Origin: RYN-230 sp963717125
GTDB taxonomy: Bacteria; Actinomycetota; Actinomycetes; Streptosporangiales; Streptosporangiaceae
Length of the DNA stretch: 64,000 nucleotides
Assembly (NCBI GenBank): GCA_963717125.1
Contig: CAVQVG010000004.1
Location: 186,001-250,000, forward strand
Direction: 5' to 3'
Part shown: positions 57,225-64,000 of the stretch, piece after piece
Position numbering within the stretch: the stretch's first letter is position 1
Layout: every line of letters begins with the position of its first letter
Translations under genes and position numbers: made by a program
The notes under the pieces: model-generated
Seen by the model: the letters and a program-made list of their open reading frames with translations, nothing else
Database searches by the model: none
What the model was told of the DNA's origin: nothing

Positions 57225-58058
57225 ATGGCTATCCGCAAGTACAAGCCGACGACCCCGGGACGGCGGGGCGCGAGCGGCGCGGACTTCTCCGAACTCACCC
57301 GTGGTGAGCCGGAGAAGTCGCTGGTCCGCCCGCTGTCCTCCAAGGGCGGCCGGAACGTGCATGGCCGGATCACCGCGCGGCACCAGGGTGGCGGGCACAA
57401 GCGCGCCTTCCGGCTGATCGACTTCCGGCGCAACGACAAGGACGGCATCCCGGCCAAGGTCGCGCACATCGAGTACGACCCGAACCGGACGTCGCGGATC
57501 GCGCTGCTGCACTACGCCGACGGCGAGAAGCGGTACATCCTCTGCCCGCAGGGGCTGGCCCAGGGCGACGTGGTGGAGAACGGCCCCGGCTCGGACATCC
57601 GCCCGGGCAACTGCCTCCCGCTGCGGAACATCCCGACCGGCACCGTGGTGCACGCCATCGAACTGCGGCCGGGCGGCGGGGCCAAGATCGCCCGGTCGGC
57701 CGGTTCCGGAGTCCAGTTGCTGGCCAAGGACGGCGGGTTCGCCCAGCTGCGGATGCCCTCCGGCGAGATCCGCCGGGTCAACGCGGCCTGCCGGGCCTCC
57801 GTGGGCGAGGTCGGCAACGCGGAGCAGGGCAACATCAAGCTCGGCAAGGCGGGCCGCAACCGGTGGAAGGGCCACCGCCCGTCGGTGCGCGGTGTCGCGA
57901 TGAACCCGGTCAACCACCCCCTCGGTGGTGGCGAGGGCAAGAGCTCCGGCGGCCGGCACCCGGTCAGCCCGTGGGGCAAGCCCGAGGGCCGGACCCGGCA
58001 AGCAAACAAGCCCAGCGACCGGCTGATCGTCCGCAGGCGCAGCAAGAAGAAGCGGTAG
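57225..58058 (+). CDS. rplB: 50S ribosomal protein L2
   Basis: ATG 57225 starts a 277-residue protein (MAIRKYKPTTPGRRGASGAD). It contains the conserved RVAHIEYDPNRTSRIALLHY-type RNA-binding fold and the C-terminal RGVAMNPVNHPLGGGEGKSS with the functionally important His of the peptidyl-transferase neighbourhood. Length is standard. Confidence 0.98.
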   Translation: MAIRKYKPTTPGRRGASGADFSELTRGEPEKSLVRPLSSKGGRNVHGRITARHQGGGHKRAFRLIDFRRNDKDGIPAKVAHIEYDPNRTSRIALLHYADGEKRYILCPQGLAQGDVVENGPGSDIRPGNCLPLRNIPTGTVVHAIELRPGGGAKIARSAGSGVQLLAKDGGFAQLRMPSGEIRRVNAACRASVGEVGNAEQGNIKLGKAGRNRWKGHRPSVRGVAMNPVNHPLGGGEGKSSGGRHPVSPWGKPEGRTRQANKPSDRLIVRRRSKKKR

Positions 58059-58070
58059 GAGCACTGAGCG

Positions 58071-58349
58071 ATGCCTCGTAGCCTTAAGAAGGGCCCGTTC
58101 GTCAACGACCACCTGATCAAGAAGGTGGACACACAGAACGAGGCCGGAACACGGAACCTGATCAAGACGTGGTCACGGCGTTCCATGATCGTCCCTGCCA
58201 TGCTGGGCCACACCATCGCGGTGCACGACGGCCGCAAGCATGTGCCGGTGTTCATCACCGAGGCCATGGTCGGCCACAAGCTCGGTGAGTTCGCGCCGAC
58301 CCGCACGTTCCGCAGCCACGTCAGGGATGACCGCCGCAGCCGCCGCTAG
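58071..58349 (+). CDS. rpsS: 30S ribosomal protein S19
   Basis: ATG 58071 starts a 92-residue protein (MPRSLKKGPFVNDHLIKKVD) with IKTWSRRSMIVPAMLGHTIA and GHKLGEFAPTRTFRSH. It binds the 30S head near the A-site finger bridge. Standard length and position between rplB and rplV. Confidence 0.97.
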   Translation: MPRSLKKGPFVNDHLIKKVDTQNEAGTRNLIKTWSRRSMIVPAMLGHTIAVHDGRKHVPVFITEAMVGHKLGEFAPTRTFRSHVRDDRRSRR

Positions 58350-58382
58350 GCCGGCCGCGACGCAGGAGAGAGCGAGAAGGTA

Positions 58383-58732
58383 ATGGAAGCTAGGGCTAAG
58401 GCGCGGTATGTCCGCGTCACGCCGCGGAAGGCCCGCCGGGTGGTGGACATCATCCGCGGGATGCCTGCGCAGGACGCGCAGGCCGCGCTTGCCTTTGCGC
58501 CGCAGTCGGCCAGCGACCCGGTAGGCAAGGTGCTGGCCAGCGCCATCGCCAACGCCGAGCACGGCCAGCAGGTGGACGCCGACTCGCTCGTGGTCAGCCG
58601 GGCGTGGGTGGACGAGGGCCCGACGCTGAAGCGGTTCCGGCCGCGTGCCCAGGGCCGCGGTTACCGGATCAACAAGCGCACCAGCCACATCACGGTAATC
58701 GTCTCCGACGAACCCAAGGGGAGGTCCCGCTA

Positions 58733-58733
<1 letters not shown>
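58383..58733 (+). CDS. rplV: 50S ribosomal protein L22
   Basis: ATG 58383 starts a 116-residue protein (MEARAKARYVRVTPRKARRV) with the β-hairpin KRFRPRAQGRGYRINKRTSH that lines the exit tunnel. The macrolide-contact hairpin has no obvious insertion or deletion. Its stop overlaps the rpsC GTG by one base. Confidence 0.97.
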
Positions 58734-59590
<857 letters not shown>

Positions 59591-59593
59591 ATC

Positions 59594-60013
59594 ATGCTTA
59601 TCCCGCGCAGGGTCAAGCACCGCAAGCAGCACCGGCCGGACCGGCACGGGGCGGCCAAGGGTGGCACCCGGGTGGCTTTCGGTGAGTACGGCATCCAGGC
59701 GCTGGAGCACGCGTACGTGACCAACCGGCAGATCGAGTCCGCCCGTATCGCCATGACCCGGCACATTCGCCGTGGCGGCAAGGTGTGGATCACCATCTAC
59801 CCGGACCGCCCGCTGACCAAGAAGCCGGCTGAGACCCGGATGGGCTCCGGCAAGGGCTCTCCGGAGTGGTGGGTGGCCAACGTCAAGCCGGGCCGGGTGA
59901 TGTTCGAGCTGTCCGGCGTGGCCGAGCCGGTGGCCCGGGAGGCACTCCGCCGGGCCATGCACAAGCTCCCAATGAAATGTAAGTTCGTCAAGCGCGAAGT
60001 GGGTGACGCGTGA
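59594..60013 (+). CDS. rplP: 50S ribosomal protein L16
   Basis: ATG 59594 starts a 139-residue protein (MLIPRRVKHRKQHRPDRHGA) with FGEYGIQALEHAYVTNRQIE and the PDRPLTKKPAETRMGSGKGS loop near the peptidyl-transferase centre. Standard length. The stop overlaps the rpmC start (TGATG). Confidence 0.97.
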   Translation: MLIPRRVKHRKQHRPDRHGAAKGGTRVAFGEYGIQALEHAYVTNRQIESARIAMTRHIRRGGKVWITIYPDRPLTKKPAETRMGSGKGSPEWWVANVKPGRVMFELSGVAEPVAREALRRAMHKLPMKCKFVKREVGDA

Positions 60014-60249
60014 TGGCTGGACTGGCCGCCGCTGACCTCCGGAATTCCACCGAGGAAGAACTCGACACCAAGCTGGCCGAGGCCAAGACAGAGCTGTTCA
60101 ATCTCCGGTTCCAGGCCGCGACCGGGCAGCTGGAGAGCCACGGGCGGCTGCGCGCCGTCAAGAAGGAAATCGCCCGCATCTACACCGTGAAGCGGGAACG
60201 CGAGCTCGGCATCGTGATCCTGGTGGAGGAGGCGGAAGAGAGTGAGTGA
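60013..60249 (+). CDS. rpmC: 50S ribosomal protein L29
   Basis: ATG 60013 overlaps the rplP stop; an in-frame GTG at 60010 is possible. The 78-residue protein has the helical hairpin EEELDTKLAEAKTELFNLRF and KKEIARIYTVKRERELGI, with a short acidic C-terminal tail. L29 sits beside L23 at the tunnel exit. The stop overlaps the rpsQ frame by eight bases. Confidence 0.95.
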   Translation: MAGLAAADLRNSTEEELDTKLAEAKTELFNLRFQAATGQLESHGRLRAVKKEIARIYTVKRERELGIVILVEEAEESE

Positions 60250-60523
60250 CGTGCAGCAGGACGAGGCCCAGGGCCGCGGCTACCGCAAGGTCCGCGAGGG
60301 CTACGTGGTCAGCGACAAGATGGAAAAGACCGTGGTGGTCGAAGTCGAGGACCGGGTCAAGCACCCGAAGTACGGCAAGATCATCCGGCGGACCAAGAAG
60401 TACATCGCGCACGACGGTGAGAACGCGTGCGGCGTCGGCGACCGGGTCCGGCTGATGGAGACCAGGCCGCTGTCCGCGACGAAGCGCTGGCGCGTCGCGG
60501 AGGTTCTGGAGAAGGCCAAGTAA
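60242..60523 (+). CDS. rpsQ: 30S ribosomal protein S17
   Basis: GTG 60242 lies inside the end of rpmC. The 93-residue protein has the OB-fold motifs REGYVVSDKMEKTVVVEVED and VRLMETRPLSATKRWRVAEV. A ~15-residue polar N-terminal extension is common in actinobacteria. S17 binds 16S rRNA helix 11. Confidence 0.96.
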   Translation: MSDVQQDEAQGRGYRKVREGYVVSDKMEKTVVVEVEDRVKHPKYGKIIRRTKKYIAHDGENACGVGDRVRLMETRPLSATKRWRVAEVLEKAK

Positions 60524-60581
60524 CAACCACCCGCGGGGCGCGGGCCCCGCGAGACCCCGGCGTCAGGAAACAGGAGTTGAC

Positions 60582-60950
60582 GTGATCCAGCAGGAGTCGC
60601 GGCTTAAGGTCGCCGACAACACCGGAGCCAAGGAGATCTTGTGTATCCGCGTGCTCGGCGGCTCTGGCCGGCGATACGCGGGCATCGGTGATGTCATCGT
60701 GGCGACAGTGAAGGATGCTCTTCCCGGTGCCGGGGTGAAGAAGGGCGATGTCGTCAAAGCGGTCGTGGTGCGCACCCGCAAGGAGCGCCGCCGCGGTGAC
60801 GGCTCATACATCAAGTTCGACGAGAACGCGGCGGTGCTGATCCGGGACGGCGGGGACCCGCGTGGCACCCGCATCTTCGGCCCGGTCGGCCGTGAGCTGC
60901 GCGAGAAGCGGTTCATGCGGATCATCTCGCTCGCGCCGGAGGTGCTGTGA
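60582..60950 (+). CDS. rplN: 50S ribosomal protein L14
   Basis: GTG 60582 with CAGGAG upstream starts a 122-residue protein (IQQESRLKVADNTGAKEILC). The conserved GRRYAGIGDVIVATVKDALP and GTRIFGPVGRELREKRFMRI segments are intact. It opens the spc operon, 58 bases after rpsQ. The stop overlaps the rplX start. Confidence 0.97.
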   Translation: MIQQESRLKVADNTGAKEILCIRVLGGSGRRYAGIGDVIVATVKDALPGAGVKKGDVVKAVVVRTRKERRRGDGSYIKFDENAAVLIRDGGDPRGTRIFGPVGRELREKRFMRIISLAPEVL

Positions 60951-61333
60951 TGGCCCCGAGGAAGGCTGCGGTGAAGAAGAAGACGAACACTGCGGTGGCG
61001 AAGCCGCCCCGCATGAAGATCAAGAAGGGCGACCACGTGGTGGTCATCGCGGGCCGGGACAGCGGCCGGGAGGGCACGGTCATCCTGGCCGACCCGGAGC
61101 GGCAGCGCATCCTGGTCCAGGGCGTCAACATGGTCCGCAAGAACAAGAAGGTGGATTACCAGGGACAGCGTGGTGCCAAGTCAGGCGGGATCATGACCAC
61201 CGAGGCGCCGATCCACGTGAGCAACGTGCAGCTGATCGACCCGGACAGCAAGAAGCCGGCCCGCGCCGGATTCCGCTACGAAGAAGACGGCACCAAGGTC
61301 CGGATCTCCCGCCCGGGCGGTAAGGACTTCTGA
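60950..61333 (+). CDS. rplX: 50S ribosomal protein L24 with a basic N-terminal extension
   Basis: ATG 60950 overlaps the rplN stop (TGATG) and gives 127 residues. The usual L24 start (MKIKKGDHVVVIAG) is at an in-frame ATG at 61013, but no Shine-Dalgarno precedes that, so a Lys/Ala-rich extension of 21 residues (APRKAAVKKKTNTAVAKPPR) appears real. The KOW motif GRDSGREGTVILADPERQRI is normal. L24 is an early 50S assembly protein. Confidence 0.95.
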   Translation: MAPRKAAVKKKTNTAVAKPPRMKIKKGDHVVVIAGRDSGREGTVILADPERQRILVQGVNMVRKNKKVDYQGQRGAKSGGIMTTEAPIHVSNVQLIDPDSKKPARAGFRYEEDGTKVRISRPGGKDF

Positions 61334-61920
61334 TGACAACCACGACTGAGCAGGCACCGGCCCGGCAGCCGTACCCCACGCCGCGGCTCAAGGAGCGCTA
61401 CCGGCAGGAGATCGCGCCGGCGATGCGCGAGGAGTTCGGCTACGCCAACGTGATGCAGACGCCCACCGTGACCAAGATCGTGGTGAACATGGGCGTCGGC
61501 GAGGCCGCCCGGGACGCCAAGCTGATCGAGGGCGCGATCCGGGACCTCACGGTGATCACCGGGCAGAAGCCCGCGGTGGCCCGGGCCCGGAAGTCGATCG
61601 CCCAGTTCAAGCTGCGTGAGGGCATGCCGATCGGCGCGCACGTGACGCTGCGCGGCGACCGGATGTGGGAGTTCCTGGACCGGCTGCTGTCGCTGGCCCT
61701 GCCCCGTATCCGGGACTTCCGCGGGCTGTCCGACCGGCAGTTCGACGGCCGGGGCAACTACACGTTCGGGCTGAACGAGCAGCTGATGTTCCATGAGATC
61801 GACGCGGACCAGGTGGACCGGCAGCGCGGCATGGATGTGACCGTGGTGACCACCGCGACGACCGACGAAGAGGGCCGCGCACTGTTGCGGCGGCTCGGAT
61901 TCCCGTTCAAGGAGAACTGA
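61333..61920 (+). CDS. rplE: 50S ribosomal protein L5
   Basis: ATG 61333 overlaps the rplX stop. The 195-residue protein carries KIVVNMGVGEAARDAKLIEG, TGQKPAVARARKSIAQFKLR and the C-terminal GMDVTVVTTATTDEEGRALL. It binds 5S rRNA and contacts P-site tRNA. rpsN starts three bases after its stop. Confidence 0.97.
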   Translation: MTTTTEQAPARQPYPTPRLKERYRQEIAPAMREEFGYANVMQTPTVTKIVVNMGVGEAARDAKLIEGAIRDLTVITGQKPAVARARKSIAQFKLREGMPIGAHVTLRGDRMWEFLDRLLSLALPRIRDFRGLSDRQFDGRGNYTFGLNEQLMFHEIDADQVDRQRGMDVTVVTTATTDEEGRALLRRLGFPFKEN

Positions 61921-61923
61921 GTA

Positions 61924-62109
61924 GTGGCGAAGAAGGCGCTTGTCGTCAAGGCGAAGCGGACGCCCAAGTTCAAGGTGCGCGGGTACACCCGGTGCTCGCG
62001 CTGCGGGCGGCCGCGCGCCGTGTACCGCAGGTTCGGCCTGTGCCGGATCTGCTTCCGCTCGATGGCCCACCGCGGTGAGCTGCCGGGCATCACGAAATCC
62101 AGCTGGTAG
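61924..62109 (+). CDS. rpsN: 30S ribosomal protein S14, zinc-binding type
   Basis: GTG 61924 starts a 61-residue protein with the zinc motif CSRCGRPRAVYR and CRICF (two CxxC pairs). This short C+ form is the type encoded inside the spc operon of actinobacteria. Length is standard. Confidence 0.97.
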   Translation: MAKKALVVKAKRTPKFKVRGYTRCSRCGRPRAVYRRFGLCRICFRSMAHRGELPGITKSSW

Positions 62110-62217
62110 CCGAACGCCGGCGCCAGCAACAGACCAACCTGGGTGCGGGCATACCGCGCCCACTGACCACGCCGCAGGTCCCGCGCGGGAAACCACGGCG
62201 AGGAGGGCCACCAGGCC

Positions 62218-62616
62218 ATGACGATGACCGACCCGATCGCAGACATGCTCGCCCGTCTGCGCAATGCCAACTCGGCGTACCACGACACCGTGGGCATGCC
62301 CAGCTCCACGATCAAGGTCCGGATCGCGGAGATCCTCAAGCAGGAGGGCTACATAGCCGGCTTCTCGGTGGAAGACGCCGAGGTGGGCAAGAACCTCGTG
62401 GTGTCGCTGAAGTACGGGCCGACCCGGGAGCGCTCCATCGCGGGCATCAAGCGGGTGTCCAAGCCCGGCCTGCGGGTGTACGCGAAGAAGGACAACCTGC
62501 CCCGGGTGCTCGGCGGCCTCGGCGTCGCCATCATTTCCACCTCGGGCGGCCTGATGACCGACAAGCAGGCGAACAAGCGTGGCGTGGGCGGGGAAGTCCT
62601 CGCCTACGTCTGGTAG
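62218..62616 (+). CDS. rpsH: 30S ribosomal protein S8
   Basis: ATG 62218 starts a 132-residue protein (MTMTDPIADMLARLRNANSA) with VISTSGG-type C-terminal motif seen as IISTSGGLMTDKQANKRGVG. A 108-base gap separates it from rpsN and holds no clear terminator. S8 is a primary 16S rRNA-binding protein and, in enteric bacteria, the spc repressor. Confidence 0.97.
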   Translation: MTMTDPIADMLARLRNANSAYHDTVGMPSSTIKVRIAEILKQEGYIAGFSVEDAEVGKNLVVSLKYGPTRERSIAGIKRVSKPGLRVYAKKDNLPRVLGGLGVAIISTSGGLMTDKQANKRGVGGEVLAYVW

Positions 62617-62626
62617 GGAGACCGCG

Positions 62627-63163
62627 ATGTCACGAATCGGACGGCTCCCGGTGGAGATCCCCGGGGGCGTGGACGTCAGCATCGACGGCCGGGCGGTCAG
62701 CGTCAAGGGCCCCAAGGGCAGCCTGGCGCTGGAGCTCACCCCGCCCATCGAGATCTCCCGGGACGACAGCACGCTGCGGGTGACCCGGCCCAACGACGAA
62801 GGCAAGGTGCGGGCGCTGCACGGGCTGTCCCGCTCCCTGGTGCAGAACATGGTGACCGGGGTCACCCAGGGCTACAGCAAGACGCTGGAGATCGTCGGGG
62901 TCGGCTACCGGGTGCAGGCGCGGGGCTCGAACCTGGAGTTCCAGCTGGGCTTCAGCCACCCGGTGCCGGTGACGCCGCCGGACGGCATCACGTTCCGCGT
63001 CGAGACGCCGACCCGGCTGGTTGTCGAAGGCATCGACAAGCAGCTGGTGGGCGAGGTCGCGGCCAACATACGCAAGCTGCGCAAGCCCGACCCGTACAAG
63101 GGCAAGGGCATCCGGTACCAGGGTGAGCAGATCCGCCGCAAGGTCGGGAAGGCTGGGAAGTAA
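62627..63163 (+). CDS. rplF: 50S ribosomal protein L6
   Basis: ATG 62627 (MSRIGRLPVEIPGGVDVSID) is preferred to an open frame that starts inside rpsH. The 178-residue protein has two homologous domains, with GLSRSLVQNMVTGVTQGYSK and the C-terminal KPDPYKGKGIRYQGEQIRRK. L6 is close to the sarcin-ricin loop. Length is standard. Confidence 0.97.
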   Translation: MSRIGRLPVEIPGGVDVSIDGRAVSVKGPKGSLALELTPPIEISRDDSTLRVTRPNDEGKVRALHGLSRSLVQNMVTGVTQGYSKTLEIVGVGYRVQARGSNLEFQLGFSHPVPVTPPDGITFRVETPTRLVVEGIDKQLVGEVAANIRKLRKPDPYKGKGIRYQGEQIRRKVGKAGK

Positions 63164-63166
63164 CCG

Positions 63167-63541
63167 ATGGCTGGCACGAAGACCAGGGCCCGCGGCCGCA
63201 GCGCCGCGCGCAACCGGCGGCACCTGCGGGTGCGCAAGAAGGTGCTGGGCAGCGCCGAGCGGCCGCGGCTGATCGTCAGCCGGTCGGCGCGGCATACGTC
63301 GGTCCAGCTGATCGACGACGGCACGGGCCGGACACTCGCCGCCGCATCTACTCTGGAAGACACGGTCCGGGTGGCCGACGGCGACAAGACAGCCAAGGCG
63401 CGCCAGGTGGGCACGCTGCTCGCGGAGCGGGCCACGGCGGCCGGCATCGGCGCGGCCGTGTTCGACCGGGCCGGCTGGGCCTACCACGGGCGGATCGCCG
63501 CCCTGGCCGACGCGGCCCGCGAAGGCGGCCTGTCCCTGTGA
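63167..63541 (+). CDS. rplR: 50S ribosomal protein L18
   Basis: ATG 63167, three bases after rplF, starts a 124-residue protein. The basic N-terminus (RARGRSAARNRRHLRVRKKV) is followed by the 5S rRNA-binding domain (RPRLIVSRSARHTSVQLIDD, FDRAGWAYHGRIAALADAAR). Length is standard. Confidence 0.97.
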   Translation: MAGTKTRARGRSAARNRRHLRVRKKVLGSAERPRLIVSRSARHTSVQLIDDGTGRTLAAASTLEDTVRVADGDKTAKARQVGTLLAERATAAGIGAAVFDRAGWAYHGRIAALADAAREGGLSL

Positions 63542-63608
63542 CCGGGGACGGCACTGTGACCGGGGGCGGCACCGTGAGCTTTGAGACACACGAGAGAAGG
63601 AACATCTG

Positions 63609-64000
63609 ATGGCAGGACCTCCGCGGCGTGGCGGCGGCGGCGGCGAACGGCGTGACCGCCGTGATGACCGCCGCGGCGGTGGCGCCGACAAGGGCACCGC
63701 TTACCTAGAGCGGGTCGTCACCATCAACCGCGTCGCCAAGGTCGTCCAGGGCGGCCGGCGGTTCAGCTTCACCGCGCTGGTCATCGTGGGCGACGGCAAC
63801 GGCATGGTGGGCGTGGGCTACGGCAAGGCCAAAGAGGTGCCCGCGGCCATCGCCAAGGGCGTCGAGGCGGCCAAGAAGTCGTTCTTCCGGGTGCCCCGGA
63901 TCGCTGGCACGATCCCGCACACCGTGCAGGGCGAGGAGTCCGCGGGCGTCGTGCTGCTCAAGCCGGCCAGCCCGGGGACCGGCGTCATCGCCGGCGGCCC
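63609..64000 (+). CDS. rpsE: 30S ribosomal protein S5, 5' part
   Basis: ATG 63609 follows AGAAGGAA. The visible ~130 residues start with a Gly/Arg-rich extension (PRRGGGGGERRDRRDDRRGG), followed by YLERVVTINRVAKVVQGGRR, the S5 fidelity/RNA-binding domain, and VPRIAGTIPHTVQGEESAGV. The frame is open at the window end. The Arg/Gly extension is longer than in enteric bacteria but common in actinobacteria. Confidence 0.97.
   Translation, partial: MAGPPRRGGGGGERRDRRDDRRGGGADKGTAYLERVVTINRVAKVVQGGRRFSFTALVIVGDGNGMVGVGYGKAKEVPAAIAKGVEAAKKSFFRVPRIAGTIPHTVQGEESAGVVLLKPASPGTGVIAGG

Overview
The window is chromosomal DNA of a high-GC Gram-positive bacterium (Actinomycetota). Evidence: strong third-position G/C bias, many GTG/TTG starts, a zinc-type S14 (rpsN) and zinc-ribbon L33, the order tRNA-Met–rpmG–hadA–hadB–murB, tRNA-Trp–secE–nusG–rplKA–rplJL–rpoBC, and rpsL–rpsG–fusA–tuf running into the S10/spc ribosomal operons. 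A Streptomyces/Streptosporangiales-like actinomycete fits best; the species cannot be named from sequence alone.

Layout. (1) 1–12.96 kb: accessory catabolic/transport island. It holds the end of a LivF-type ABC ATPase, a cupin, a RibD/DHFR-like reductase, and then a leftward cluster: CocE-type hydrolase, M24 peptidase-fold enzyme lacking one metal ligand, short PEP-synthase-like protein, GntR/FCD regulator, branched-chain-type substrate-binding lipoprotein and ACMSD-like amidohydrolase. An XRE-cupin regulator is divergent from the cluster, and two dehydrogenases follow. (2) 13.1–15.4 kb: tRNA-Met, rpmG, hadAB, murB. (3) 15.5–33.4 kb: a block between murB and add with a penicillin-acylase-family Ntn hydrolase on a predicted leaderless promoter, exonuclease III, a complete Tad/Flp pilus locus (prepilin peptidase, two exported proteins, CpaB-, CpaE-, CpaF-, TadB-, TadC-like proteins, Flp pilin, three TadE/G-type proteins) ending in a 1092-residue membrane/LysM-like/BTAD protein, then a DMT-type permease. 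(4) 33.4–48.3 kb: add, aspC, tRNA-Trp, secE, nusG, rplK, rplA, L10 leader, rplJ, rplL, rpoB, rpoC. (5) 48.3–50.2 kb: small accessory patch (CsbD, small membrane protein, SDR). (6) 50.7–64 kb: str operon, then S10 and spc operons cut inside rpsE.

The housekeeping half makes ribosomes and RNA polymerase; short stop/start overlaps show translational coupling. The pilus genes form one coupled module: the peptidase processes Flp/TadE prepilins, CpaF powers assembly through the TadB/TadC platform, and CpaE localises it.

The most notable points are an Arg at the streptomycin-resistance position 88 of ribosomal protein S12; short tandem repeats that extend or abut many genes, including essential ones (GntR, CpaE, NusG, L10 tail, murB 3' end); an apparent frameshift at the N-terminus of the binding protein; several perfect palindromes in control regions; and the uncharacterised catabolic cluster.
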